Counted from the stretch's first letter, positions 7,097 to 16,149 are shown. The stretch is DNA of 64,000 bases from Sphaerisporangium sp. TRM90804 (GCF_029846175.1 NZ_JARWAC010000011.1:310001-374000), one strand, 5' to 3'. Program-made: numbers and translations. The notes: a model not told the origin generated them from the letters alone.

Positions 7097-9931
7097 GTGG
7101 CGATGATGGCGCGCAGGTTCCTGCTCGTGACCGCGGGTTCGGCGCTCTTCTTCTCCGGGCTGTTCGGTCTGTCGGCGCTCGGCGAGCTGCTGTCGGCCAT
7201 GGGGAACCTTCCGGCTCGGGTGCTTCGTCGGGCTCTGGTCTTTCCCGGGCGGGGCGAGGCGCTGACGCCGGGCACGGTGGCGGCGCTGGTCGTCTTCGCG
7301 GTGGTGCTGGCGGTCGGGATGTACGCGGTGCTCCGGTGGGCGGATGTCGGTTGGTCCTGGCGGGGCTACGTGGGATCCGGGGCGCTGGTGGGGGCGCCCG
7401 CCGGGGTGCTGGCCGTCCTGGTGTGGGCGCTGGTGCGGGCGGGCGTCGAAGGCGCCGGGGAACCCGAGGGTTCGCCGGCCAGCCTGTTCTACGGGTCGCT
7501 GACCTACGCGCCCGCCTGGGGGGTGACGATGGGGGCGCTCACCGGCCTGGTCGTCTGGGTCTGGGATCCCGAGCTGCCCGCGGGTTCCGAGCGCGCCGCG
7601 CGTCCCTTCCAGGCCCGTGGCTGGGTGCTGCCGTCCCTGGTCGTCGGCTGGGCGCTGATCTGGAGTGTCATCGCCACGCGGCTGGGCCCTTCCGGCGCTC
7701 GTGACCAGCCCCTTCTCATCCCGTTGCGCTGGCTCGTCATCGACGACCGTCATCTCGGCGTGCTCGCGGTGGTGGTGGCCGCCGGGGTGGCGGGCGGGGT
7801 CGAGGCGCTGCTGCGCCGGCGATTACCCGTGGAAGGCAGGCCGGGCCGGGCCTTCGTCGTCGCGTGGATCGCGCTGTGCGCGGCTCCGCCCGCCTATGCG
7901 GCGGTCACGGCCATCGGCGACGGCATGCTCGATCTGTACGCCGCCGGCCCGCTGAACATCGGCTGGGTGGCGGAGTACGCCGAGGACACAGGAGCGGCGC
8001 TGGTGAGCGAACCCACCCGGATCGCGGTGCCCCCGCTGCTGCTGGCGCTCGTGGTCACGGCCATCCGGCTGCGCCTTCCCGCCCGGGAGCGGGTTCGCGC
8101 CGAGCCCGACCCCGTGCGCCCCGACCGGCGGTGGGCGCTGCTCGTGGCGGGCGCGGCCGTCCTGTACACGTACTTCCGCATAGCCGTCGCGTCGCTCTCA
8201 CCCGCCCCGGTCCGCCAGGCGGAGATCGTGGACGCGCCCCTGCTCAGCCGGGCCCTGTTCCTGCTCACCCCGCCGAGCCCCCCGGGGGACGAGGCCGCCC
8301 TGCTCTGGTTCTGGTCGGTGGCGGGCACCTTCCTGGTGCTGTCGGCCTTGCTCGGCTACGCGGCGGTACGCGGCCAGACGAACCGGATCCTCCCGGTCGG
8401 CGCGTACCTGACGCTGCTGGGCGGGCTCGCGCTGGCGGCCCAGCTCGCGTGGAACGGCGGCGGCACGATCGCCCGCGCGCTGACCGACCAGCGTCCGCCG
8501 ACCAGCGCGACGGTGAGCGAGGCCGCCGCGTTCACCGCCGTGTACGTGCCGTTCTGCGCCCTCGTGATGCTTCTCGTGCATGTCGCCGTCGGGTTCAGGG
8601 TCGTCCGCAGCGTCCTCGACCTGGGCAGCTTGGGGGAGGACGAGGATTTCGACAGGGTTTGGGACAAGCTGACCGCGGACTATGGGGTCTGGAAGCGGAA
8701 GACCGCCGCGTTCACGCCGAGCCGGGACGAACTCAGGTTGATGTCGGTGAAGGCCGCCGGCATCGCCGTGGTGGTCGCCGTGGTCGCGGGCGCGTTCCAG
8801 GGGTTCGGCGTCGGGCGGCCGGTGGGCCAGGTCACCGTGCCTGCTGACGGGTTCTTCCTCGCTCTCCCGTCGCTGCCCCTCGTGCCCGGCCCCCAGGGGG
8901 CCGACCTTCACTGGGTGCTGGAGATCATCACGGGGATGCTGTACGCCCTGTCGCTGGGCGGGCTGGTCTGGCTGGGCCTGCGCAGACTGAACGTGCGGGA
9001 GCGGCGTCTTTCGGCCGGTCTGGCCGTGTGGGGCCTGTCGGTGGTGGCCGGCGGGCTGGTGATGCTGGTCCGGGCGCTGCTTGAGGCGGCCCTGCTGGAC
9101 GGCGGTTTCGGCCCCGGCGACCTGGTTGAGGCGTATTCGGGGGTGGGGTGGCAGATGGGGCTGCTCGCCGGGATCCCGGTGGCCGTGGGCGTCATGATGC
9201 GGCCGGGGTGGGCGCCACGCGGGCCCGTCCTGCGGTACGGCGCCGCGCTGACGCTGGCGGTCGCGGCGGCGCCGCTGGCGCGCCTGGCCCAGGACGACGG
9301 ACAGGTCGCGATCGCCACGGCCACCTGGCGGGTGGAACACCGCGACCCGCAGCTCACCGTCGACGTGCGCCACCCTCTCGTGCAAGGCGGGGACGCCGGG
9401 GAGCGCGGCCGGATCGGCGCGGCGCTGAGCGCCCCGGTCAGGGAGTTGGTGGAGACGACGCTGGAGGACTACCGGCGGTATCCGCCGAGGCCCACGCCGG
9501 AGGGGGGGACGCACACCACGAACTCCGTGACGAGCCGGTTCACCGTGGTGCGCGACGACTCCACGGTGATCTCGATCCGGTACGTGTCCCTGGTGCGGAC
9601 GGTGGGCCTCCGCCCCCGCGAGATCGGGCACGCGGTCGACTTCGACCGCGCCTTCGGCAGGACGCTCACCACACGGGACGTCTTCACCGCCGCCGCCTTC
9701 TCGCGCACCGGCCGTGAGCGGCTGGCCGCCGCGCTCCGGCCGCACCTGCCGCCGAACCTTGCGGCGAGTCTGGGCAGTGTGGACGTCGACGACGGCCTGC
9801 TGCAGATCAACCTGGGGCGAGGCGCCGTCGAGTTCACCTTCGGGCGGCCCTACTTCTGCAACGCCTGCGAGACCTTCACGGTGCGGATGCCGCCGGAGCG
9901 GCTGCCCGGCCTGCTCCGCCGGAGCCGTTGA
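7097..9931 (+). CDS. Large polytopic membrane protein with RsiV/DUF3298-like C-terminal ectodomain
   Basis: The protein is about 944 aa. Many hydrophobic segments run from residue 7 to about 730, in two blocks separated by a hydrophilic stretch near 520-550 (LGEDEDFDRVWDKLTADYG). The last ~200 residues, after the final membrane segment, form a soluble domain. It has VISIRYVSLVRTVG, then FDRAFGRTLTTRDVF, then a conserved Cys pair in FCNACETF, which resembles the DUF3298 part of RsiV (lysozyme-sensing anti-sigma factor). Starts at GTG 7097 or ATG 7103/7106 are equally possible. The last 56 bases overlap the 3' end of the convergent NACHT gene. Its function is unknown; an envelope sensor or scaffold is inference. 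Confidence 0.75.
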   Translation: MAMMARRFLLVTAGSALFFSGLFGLSALGELLSAMGNLPARVLRRALVFPGRGEALTPGTVAALVVFAVVLAVGMYAVLRWADVGWSWRGYVGSGALVGAPAGVLAVLVWALVRAGVEGAGEPEGSPASLFYGSLTYAPAWGVTMGALTGLVVWVWDPELPAGSERAARPFQARGWVLPSLVVGWALIWSVIATRLGPSGARDQPLLIPLRWLVIDDRHLGVLAVVVAAGVAGGVEALLRRRLPVEGRPGRAFVVAWIALCAAPPAYAAVTAIGDGMLDLYAAGPLNIGWVAEYAEDTGAALVSEPTRIAVPPLLLALVVTAIRLRLPARERVRAEPDPVRPDRRWALLVAGAAVLYTYFRIAVASLSPAPVRQAEIVDAPLLSRALFLLTPPSPPGDEAALLWFWSVAGTFLVLSALLGYAAVRGQTNRILPVGAYLTLLGGLALAAQLAWNGGGTIARALTDQRPPTSATVSEAAAFTAVYVPFCALVMLLVHVAVGFRVVRSVLDLGSLGEDEDFDRVWDKLTADYGVWKRKTAAFTPSRDELRLMSVKAAGIAVVVAVVAGAFQGFGVGRPVGQVTVPADGFFLALPSLPLVPGPQGADLHWVLEIITGMLYALSLGGLVWLGLRRLNVRERRLSAGLAVWGLSVVAGGLVMLVRALLEAALLDGGFGPGDLVEAYSGVGWQMGLLAGIPVAVGVMMRPGWAPRGPVLRYGAALTLAVAAAPLARLAQDDGQVAIATATWRVEHRDPQLTVDVRHPLVQGGDAGERGRIGAALSAPVRELVETTLEDYRRYPPRPTPEGGTHTTNSVTSRFTVVRDDSTVISIRYVSLVRTVGLRPREIGHAVDFDRAFGRTLTTRDVFTAAAFSRTGRERLAAALRPHLPPNLAASLGSVDVDDGLLQINLGRGAVEFTFGRPYFCNACETFTVRMPPERLPGLLRRSR

Positions 9932-11975
9932 CGTCGCCCCGGAGGAACTCCTGGATCCGCTGGTGCCGGAACTGGTAGACCGGGCCGATTCGGCGAAGGA
10001 CGCCCAGTTCGTACAGGTCGTCGAGGAACGTCATCAGCCGCCAGGGCAGCCGGCCTCTCGCGGCCAGCACGGTGTGCGCCAGCATGTAGGGGAACCACGG
10101 GCCGGTGAGCAGCGTGCCGGCGCCGATGATGACGCCGAAGCTCGCACCCAGCAGCACGCCCAGCCGCGCCGCGCCGTCCACCTGGAGCGCCAGTTCGAGG
10201 AACAGGCCGATCACCAGCGCGCACAGCCCTCCGGTGACGACCCCGAGCCCGGCGCCGATGACCAGCCCCCGGTTCCGCGCGGCGCGCAGCGTCTCGGCGG
10301 GGCCGGTGTCGCCCGCGACCGAGACGGGGCGAAGGCTCCACGAGACCACGCCCCGGGTGAGCCCGGCCAGCAGGCCGCCCGCGATACCCCCGGCGAGGAT
10401 CCGGGTCGGGCCGACGTCCAGCCCGGCGACGACCCTGATCAGGTAGACCGCGGCGGCTCCGCCCATCGTCCCCGCGAGCAGCCCCTCCCACCCGCCGCGC
10501 ACCAGGTGCCGGCCCAGCGCCCCGACGCGGCCGGCCAGCTGGAAGGCCGGGCTGACGAGGGGGTTCTCCGCGCGCAGGTTCCTCATCACCGCCTGCAGGG
10601 AGAAGACGAAGGCGACCGTCACGCCCGTGGCGAGCCCGGCGATGCCGGTGGCCGTCGTGGCCACGGCCGCCATGGCGACGGCCGCGGCCACCGCCAGAAC
10701 CGCCACGACGACCGACGCGGCCAGCGTCTGGGCGCGCAGCGTCCGGTGCAGCCGCCACCAGGCGAAGTCGCTGCCGCCTGCGCGGGCCAGGAAGCGCAGC
10801 CAGCGAAGGACCTGGGAGTCGCTGTAGCGCAGCGGCGGGTCGGCGGCCGCCAGGACCGACGGCACGAGTGCGGCGATGAGATGGCGCTCGATCGACTCCT
10901 GGTCGGGAAGGGTGAGCAGCTCCGCCGGGTCGCCCTGGGCCAGGTAGACGCTACGGGCCAGCGAGACGCATAACGGGCTGAACAGCGCCTGGGTGAGCGG
11001 CTGGTGCGTTTGGCGGTCGAGTGCCGTGAAGACCGGCTTCCAGCGCCGGCTCGCCCTGCCCGGCGGTATCGATCTGCGCAGATACTCCACGGCGTCGTGC
11101 GGCCGCACCGGCTGCGCCTCCACGACGAAGGCCGCCGTGAGGACGTCCCCGGACTCGACGGCCGTCTCGTACTCCGCCGCGCGGCAGGTGACGATCAAGG
11201 GGGCGTCCCCGGGGATGGCCCGGTTGATCTGGGTGAGCGCCGGCCCGGCCAAGTGGGCGGGCAGCTCGTCGAGCCCGTCGAGTATCGGCAGCAGGCGGCC
11301 GGACGCGAGCAGTCGCCCACCCATGTCGGGGCCGAAGTCCGGGGCGCCGCTGATCGAGGGATGGTCGATCGTGATCCGCCTGGCGATCCAGGCCGCCAGC
11401 CCTTCCTGAAGGGGGTCCCACGAGGCGAGGGACAGCAGCACGGGCACCGGGTGGCCCGGCTCGGACTCGCGGGCCAGCTCCAGCGTCAGCAGGAGCGCCA
11501 GCGTGCTCTTGCCCGACGCGGGCGGCCCGATGGCGGCCATGCGCCTCCGGGGCAGCCGCAGGAAGGCCTGTGCCAGGTGGGGGACGTCGTCGCTGCTGCC
11601 GATCACCGAGCCGCCGATGACGTCGTGGTGGTCGGAGATCTCCCTGCCTGTCGGCTTCCACATCACGCGCAGCGGGCCGGGGTCGACCAGCCCGCGGCTC
11701 GCCGCCTCCGATCGCCAGCGGACGTGCACGACGCTTCTGAGCAACGCCGCGGCCCGGTCGAGCTGCTCCGGACCCGGCGGATGGCGGCGCGACCGCGCGG
11801 CCCAGGTGGTCAGGCTGGCGCCCAGTGCCGTCAGGCCCAGCACTCCGGAGAGCTGGTTGGCGTAGTCGAGGCCTTTGACGATCATCACCGTGACGACCAG
11901 CGTGGCCACGACGCCGACCACGAGCACCGAAGCCGGCAGGCGCCAGTCTCCCGCCCTCTCGCGTCGTCGTCCCAT
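9876..11975 (-). CDS. Membrane-anchored NACHT-type STAND NTPase
   Basis: The protein is 699 aa from the ATG at 11975; the frame is open further upstream but that stretch is not conserved-looking. Two N-terminal hydrophobic helices (about 16-56) precede a NACHT NTPase with Walker A GPPASGKST at 150-158, Walker B LLPILDGLDELP at 228-239 and a CRAAEYE sensor-like motif. A LARSVY/YSDSQVLRWLRFLA helical segment follows. Five or six hydrophobic, glycine-rich segments then span about 420-640, before a cytosolic tail with DLYELGVLRRIGPVYQFRHQRIQEFL, a winged-helix-like ending common in such proteins. Similar proteins are abundant in actinomycetes, and some STAND proteins act in defence. There is no effector domain other than the membrane part. 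It is convergent with, and overlaps, the 7097 gene. Confidence 0.82.
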   Translation of the reverse strand: MGRRRERAGDWRLPASVLVVGVVATLVVTVMIVKGLDYANQLSGVLGLTALGASLTTWAARSRRHPPGPEQLDRAAALLRSVVHVRWRSEAASRGLVDPGPLRVMWKPTGREISDHHDVIGGSVIGSSDDVPHLAQAFLRLPRRRMAAIGPPASGKSTLALLLTLELARESEPGHPVPVLLSLASWDPLQEGLAAWIARRITIDHPSISGAPDFGPDMGGRLLASGRLLPILDGLDELPAHLAGPALTQINRAIPGDAPLIVTCRAAEYETAVESGDVLTAAFVVEAQPVRPHDAVEYLRRSIPPGRASRRWKPVFTALDRQTHQPLTQALFSPLCVSLARSVYLAQGDPAELLTLPDQESIERHLIAALVPSVLAAADPPLRYSDSQVLRWLRFLARAGGSDFAWWRLHRTLRAQTLAASVVVAVLAVAAAVAMAAVATTATGIAGLATGVTVAFVFSLQAVMRNLRAENPLVSPAFQLAGRVGALGRHLVRGGWEGLLAGTMGGAAAVYLIRVVAGLDVGPTRILAGGIAGGLLAGLTRGVVSWSLRPVSVAGDTGPAETLRAARNRGLVIGAGLGVVTGGLCALVIGLFLELALQVDGAARLGVLLGASFGVIIGAGTLLTGPWFPYMLAHTVLAARGRLPWRLMTFLDDLYELGVLRRIGPVYQFRHQRIQEFLRGDVNGSGGAGRAAAPAASAP

Positions 11976-12126
11976 GCCCCCGATCGTCCCGCACGCCTTC
12001 GTCGATGGGAATCGCCGTGTCCCGGGGACCGGCAGCCGTCCCGGCGAGCTCGTCCCGGCCTTTCGGCCACCGGCGGGGGAGCGGCACGGATCGGTCGCCC
12101 CCGCCCGCGCGGGATCGACACCCCCG

Positions 12127-12795
12127 CTAAAGCGGGTGCCCCTGGGAGCGACGGCTCCTGAGCAGGAGTTCCACCGCCTCCGGGGCATGGGTGACCATGT
12201 GGTCCGCGTTGTGACGGCTTCCGGCGGAACCGTGGTTGATCCAGATGGTGCGCAGGCCGGCGTCGCGACCGCCCGCGATGTCCTTGGCGAGGTCGTCGCC
12301 TACCATCCAGCCGCCGTCGTCCAGCGATGCTCCGCACCGGCGGGCGGCGATCTCGAAGAGGGCGGCGTCGGGCTTGCGGACGCCTTCGGCGCCTGACAGG
12401 GCCCAGCCGTCGACCACGTCGGCCAGGCCGGTTCGGCGGATCTTGGCGGACTGGTTGTCGGCGGCGCCGTTGGTGACGATGCCCACGCGCCAGCCGTCGG
12501 CTCTCAGCGATGAGAGGCCGTCGAGGATCTCGGCGGGGCAGTGGACGAGGGAGGGAATGCGGCGGCGGTAGGCGGCCCACAGGTCGTCGACCGGGGCGGG
12601 CAGGGTGAAGTGGGCGCGGACCTGCGTGAAGAACGCTTGCCGGTGGGGGAGGTCTTGGCTGTCGAGGGCGGTCAGCCAGTCGGCCGCGCCGGGGCCGAGG
12701 CGGTGGTCGTCGGCGAACTCCGCCGCCCACAGCCGGAACGCGGCTCGGAGATCGATGAGGGTGTCGTCGAGGTCGAAGAGCGCGAGCCGTTGCAC
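12127..12795 (-). CDS. HAD-superfamily hydrolase
   Basis: The protein is 222 aa from the GTG at 12795, which has GGAGA about 15 bases upstream. The open frame extends to 12990, but that extension runs across a tRNA remnant and is not protein-like. The HAD motifs are complete: DLDDTLID near residue 8 (nucleophile and acid Asp), IVTNG (motif II Thr), RKPD (motif III Lys) and VGDDLAKDI (motif IV). The helical cap inserted after motif I fits subfamily IA phosphatases. It most likely removes phosphate from a small metabolite; the substrate is unknown. Confidence 0.85.
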   Translation of the reverse strand: MQRLALFDLDDTLIDLRAAFRLWAAEFADDHRLGPGAADWLTALDSQDLPHRQAFFTQVRAHFTLPAPVDDLWAAYRRRIPSLVHCPAEILDGLSSLRADGWRVGIVTNGAADNQSAKIRRTGLADVVDGWALSGAEGVRKPDAALFEIAARRCGASLDDGGWMVGDDLAKDIAGGRDAGLRTIWINHGSAGSRHNADHMVTHAPEAVELLLRSRRSQGHPL

Positions 12796-12820
12796 GGGTC
12801 GCCAGGCTACTTCTCCAAGG

Positions 12821-12866
12821 GCCGGCGTGAGACCGTAGGTCAGGGGTTCGATTCCCCCCGCCGGCT
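12821..12866 (+). other. tRNA 3'-end remnant (T-arm and acceptor strand)
   Basis: GTAGGTCAGGGGTTCGATTC followed by CCCCCGCCGGCTT carries the invariant T-loop TTCGATT (12847-12853), a near-complete T stem and a 7-nt 3' acceptor strand, CGCCGGC (12859-12865). GCCGGCG at 12821-12827 could pair with that strand, but the D and anticodon arms are missing, so no functional tRNA can form. The wording resembles actinobacterial tRNA-Thr 3' halves (from memory, not checked). Such 3' fragments are typical attachment-site scars of integrated elements. No integrase is visible. Confidence 0.6.
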
Positions 12867-13231
12867 TCTCTCCGAGGGCCTCGGCCACGGTCGCCGGCGG
12901 CCTTTGGCCGGTTGAACGTTTCAGCGCTGCGGCGCGGGGTCCTTTCGGTCGCCGCTCGGCTCGCCGGGCCGGCGGGCGGTCGCCGTTCACCCAGGTTGAG
13001 GCGGTCGTCGGTGCGGCGCGTCAGCGGTCGCCGCGCGGCGGGTGATCACAGCGCGTCTCACACGGTGAACGCCGTGGCGGGGGACCGATCGCGACCCGTC
13101 CACTCAATCGATTAATTTCGGGAGGCTCGGTCGGTGGCGCGCCGCGTGGCGTGCCGCTGAATCCGGCCCCCGACCGGCACCCTCGACGCGGGCGGCGGCT
13201 GTCTGACGTCGTTCTCCGAAAGGACTTCCCG
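12867..13231. other. Gene-free stretch before the CBM2 gene
   Basis: I see no gene here. It contains short GC-rich inverted repeats (TCCGAGGGCCTCGG near 12871; GCCGGCGGCCTTTGGCCGG near 12894) and a locally AT-richer patch, ACTCAATCGATTAATTTCGG (13101-13120), that could hold the -10 element of the CBM2-lactonase gene at 13232. Confidence 0.4.
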
Positions 13232-14695
13232 ATGAGACGGAGTCTCGCCCCTGTCGCGGCCGCCGGGCTGGCCGCCGCGCTGGTCGTCGGCGGTGGGATC
13301 GCGGCGGTGACGGGGCCGGCGGCGGCGGCCGCCGGGTGCAAGGTGACGTACAAGATCGTCAGTCAGTGGGGTGGCGGCTTCCAGGGTGACGTGGCCATCA
13401 CCAACCTCGGCGACCCGGTCAGCGGTTGGAAGCTGGAGTTCGACTTCCCCGACTCGGGCCAGAGGATCGAGTCCGGCTGGAACGCCACGTGGACGCAGTC
13501 CGGCGCACGCATGACCGCCACCAACGCGTCCCACAACGGCTCCATCGCCACCAACGCCACGGTCAGCGGCATCGGATTCACCGGAAGGCTCACCGGCGCC
13601 AACCCTCTGCCCAACACCTTCTGGCTCAACGGGTTCATGTGCAGTGGGCCCGTGACCCTCACCCCCACTCCGACGCCGACCGCGACGCCGACACCCACGC
13701 CGACCCCGACACCCACGCCGACCCCCACCCCGACACCTACGCCCACCACCTCGCCGGGCACGCCGCGTCCCGGCGTCGGGCCGTGCACGCCGGGCACGAC
13801 CTACCCCAACCCGCTGCCGGCGGCGTCGGTGACCGCCACGAAGATCCGGGACGGGTTCAACTTCCTGGAGGGCCCGGCCTGGGACGCGACCACCCAGACC
13901 CTGCTGCTGTCGTCGATGCGCGACGGCACCGGGCCGGAGGGCGTCCAGCCCTCGGACGTGCTGCGGTTCACCGAGCCGAACACCTTCGAGACCTTCATCG
14001 CCGGCGCCGGCGGCAACGGCCTGGCGCTCAGCCGGGACGGCGGCACGCTGCTGGCCGCGACGCACGACCAGCGCAGCGTCTCCTCCTTCAGCCTGGCCGA
14101 CCGGACGAGGGGCGTGGTGGCCTCCTCCCACCAGGGCCGCGCCTTCAACTCGCCGAACGACCTCACCGTCGGCGCCGACGGCACCGTCTACTTCACCGAC
14201 CCCGACTTCCAGCGCGCGAACCGGCCGGACCAGATGTCGGGCCGCACCGGCGTGTTCCGGGTCAAGGACGGCGTCGTCTCGCTGATCGACGACACCATCC
14301 GGCAGCCGAACGGCATCGTGCTCTCCCCCGACGGCAGGACGCTCTACGTCGGCGGCAACGGCACGGGTCGGGTCTACAAGTGGCCGGTCAACGCCGACGG
14401 CAGCGTCGGCGCGCGTGCCGACTTCGCGTCCCTGTCGGGTTCGGACGGCGCGACCATCGACTGCGCCGGCAACCTCTACCAGGCCTCCTTCAGCGACGGC
14501 AGAGTCCACGTGTACGCGCCGTCCGGCGTGAAGCTCGGCACCATATCCGCAGGGCTGAACACCACCAACGTCGCCTTCGGCGGCCCCGACGGCCAGACGC
14601 TGTACATCACCTCGGGCACGCCCTCCCGGGGCGGGAACAGCGGAAACTTCGGCCTCTACCGCGTCCACCTGAACGTCCCCGGCTGGCCGTACTGA
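13232..14695 (+). CDS. Secreted CBM2 - SMP-30/gluconolactonase-like fusion protein
   Basis: The protein is 487 aa from the ATG at 13232, behind GAAAGGA. A Sec signal peptide of about 32 residues ends at AAAAA. A family 2 carbohydrate-binding module (about 34-135) follows, bounded by two Cys and with the aromatic residues expected for binding crystalline cellulose or chitin. A pure Thr-Pro linker (bases 13661-13760) connects it to a six-bladed SMP-30/gluconolactonase-type propeller (about 185-487), with EGPAWD, SPNDLTVGADGTVYFTDP and QPNGIVLSPDGRTLYV. Family members are metal-dependent lactonases. The fusion implies action on lactones or sugars released at a polysaccharide surface, which is inferred. 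Confidence 0.88.
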   Translation: MRRSLAPVAAAGLAAALVVGGGIAAVTGPAAAAAGCKVTYKIVSQWGGGFQGDVAITNLGDPVSGWKLEFDFPDSGQRIESGWNATWTQSGARMTATNASHNGSIATNATVSGIGFTGRLTGANPLPNTFWLNGFMCSGPVTLTPTPTPTATPTPTPTPTPTPTPTPTPTPTTSPGTPRPGVGPCTPGTTYPNPLPAASVTATKIRDGFNFLEGPAWDATTQTLLLSSMRDGTGPEGVQPSDVLRFTEPNTFETFIAGAGGNGLALSRDGGTLLAATHDQRSVSSFSLADRTRGVVASSHQGRAFNSPNDLTVGADGTVYFTDPDFQRANRPDQMSGRTGVFRVKDGVVSLIDDTIRQPNGIVLSPDGRTLYVGGNGTGRVYKWPVNADGSVGARADFASLSGSDGATIDCAGNLYQASFSDGRVHVYAPSGVKLGTISAGLNTTNVAFGGPDGQTLYITSGTPSRGGNSGNFGLYRVHLNVPGWPY

Positions 14696-14750
14696 CCTTC
14701 GCCGCTGCCTGTATCTGTATCGACGGACGGTGGAAGGGCCGCCGAAGTCC

Positions 14751-14790
14751 CCGGTGTGAGACGTCCGGCCGGCCGGACGCCTCACACCGG
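14751..14790. terminator. 20-bp near-perfect inverted repeat after the CBM2 gene
   Basis: The arms CCGGTGTGAGACGTCCGGCC and its reverse complement abut at 14770/14771 with a single mismatch. It is placed 56 bp after the stop codon at 14695 and is the likely transcription terminator. Confidence 0.7.
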
Positions 14791-14859
14791 AGGTCGCATC
14801 GGGCCGGCGGGGACAGGTTTCCGTCGAAGGGGTTACATCGGCACTCACCTTCGGGTCGA

Positions 14860-16149
14860 ATGCTTGGTGTGACCTCACGGCAAGCGCGGCGGCGGCGGAT
14901 CTTGGTCTGGTCGGCCGGCGTGGTCGTCGTCACCGTCGCCGCCGTGGCCCCGTATCTGCTCGCGGGGGCGTCTGACCCCGGCTGGTGGCGGCCGGTTCTG
15001 GAGTGGCTTCCTCCTCACCTGGTGCCGCCGTACTCCACGGCGGATCTTCCTGCCCTGGTGCTCACCATGCTCGCGGCCGTCGCCCTCCTGGTCGGCGCCG
15101 GTTGCCGGTTCGCGGGCAGACGGCGTCGCAGCCCCGGCGAGCGGCCGCTCGGGCCGGAGGAGATCGAGGACGGCCCGCCTGAGGAACCTTTCGTGGCGCT
15201 CGCCGCCGAACGGGGGATGCGTCTTCAGCGGGTGAGCACCTGGGGGCTGGTACTGGGGTTGCTGCTGCTCACGGGCAGCCTGGTCTACGACGACGCCAGG
15301 TCCGTGGAGACCTCGCGAGACGAGCGGAGCGTCGACTACGGCCAAGCCGTGGAGCGGCTCGGCTCCGGGAGGATCGAGGTCCGCCTGGACGCGATCCACA
15401 CGCTGCGGCGCCTGGCGCGGGACTCCGAGCGAGATCGGGTGGCGACCGTCGACGTCATGGCCGCGTACGTGCGCGAGCACGCTTCGATGGCGGAGGCCGG
15501 GCCGCCCGGGCAGCCGGCCACCGATGTGCAGATGGCCCTGACCGTGCTCGGCAGCGTCTACGACGCGCCGACCACCGAGCTCGGGCACGCCTGGGTCTGC
15601 GGCTGCGACCTGCCGCGCATCCGTGTTCCGGGCGCGAATCTGAGCGGCCTGAACCTCGGCACCGCCGTGCTGACGCGGGCGAACCTGCGGGGGGCCTCCC
15701 TGAATGGGGCCAACCTTGCCTATACCGACCTGTCCGGCGCCGACCTGCACGGGGCGTATCTGGACAGCGCCGACCTGCCGCACGCGGTGCTGTTCATGGC
15801 GGACCTCAGCGAGGCCGACCTGAGCGGCGCCGACCTGCGCGGGGTCGATCTGTTCAAGGCGGACCTGAGGGCGGCGGACCTGGGCTCGGCCGACCTGAGC
15901 GGGGTCGACCTGTTCGAGGCGGACCTGCGCGGGGCGGATCTGCGCGGCGTGAACCTGAGCGGGGCAAGCCTGCGCGGGGCGGACCTGCGCACGGCGGATC
16001 TGCGCGAGGCGATCCTGCGCGGGGTGGACCTGAAGGGGGCGGACCTCAAGGGCGCTGACCTGACGGGAGCGGACCTGACCGGCGCGAATCCGAACGCGGC
16101 CGAGACCGACGACGAGACCAGGCTCCCCGCAGGGGCCCCCGGGACGTGA
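14860..16149 (+). CDS. Membrane-anchored pentapeptide-repeat protein
   Basis: The protein is about 429 aa from the ATG at 14860; GTG at 14869 is an alternative and neither has a clear ribosome-binding site. Residues 14-35, about 60-85 and about 125-145 are hydrophobic, so the protein sits in the membrane. A helical stretch (YGQAVERLGSGRIEVRLDAIHTLRRLARDSERD) resembles the linker seen in other actinomycete pentapeptide membrane proteins. From about residue 258 there are roughly 32 tandem A(D/N)LxG repeats (bases 15630-16090), which form a right-handed quadrilateral beta-helix. A cysteine motif, WVCGCDLP, starts the repeat domain. Its function is unknown. Confidence 0.85.
   Translation: MLGVTSRQARRRRILVWSAGVVVVTVAAVAPYLLAGASDPGWWRPVLEWLPPHLVPPYSTADLPALVLTMLAAVALLVGAGCRFAGRRRRSPGERPLGPEEIEDGPPEEPFVALAAERGMRLQRVSTWGLVLGLLLLTGSLVYDDARSVETSRDERSVDYGQAVERLGSGRIEVRLDAIHTLRRLARDSERDRVATVDVMAAYVREHASMAEAGPPGQPATDVQMALTVLGSVYDAPTTELGHAWVCGCDLPRIRVPGANLSGLNLGTAVLTRANLRGASLNGANLAYTDLSGADLHGAYLDSADLPHAVLFMADLSEADLSGADLRGVDLFKADLRAADLGSADLSGVDLFEADLRGADLRGVNLSGASLRGADLRTADLREAILRGVDLKGADLKGADLTGADLTGANPNAAETDDETRLPAGAPGT

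Noticed and set aside
12796-12990. N-terminal extension of the HAD protein
   Set aside because: The frame is open, but it runs through the tRNA remnant and lacks the family's N-terminal residues. The GTG at 12795 immediately precedes the first motif.
13661-13760. Short tandem repeats that could suggest a CRISPR array or microsatellite
   Set aside because: They encode the in-frame Thr-Pro linker of the CBM2 fusion. There are no spacers.
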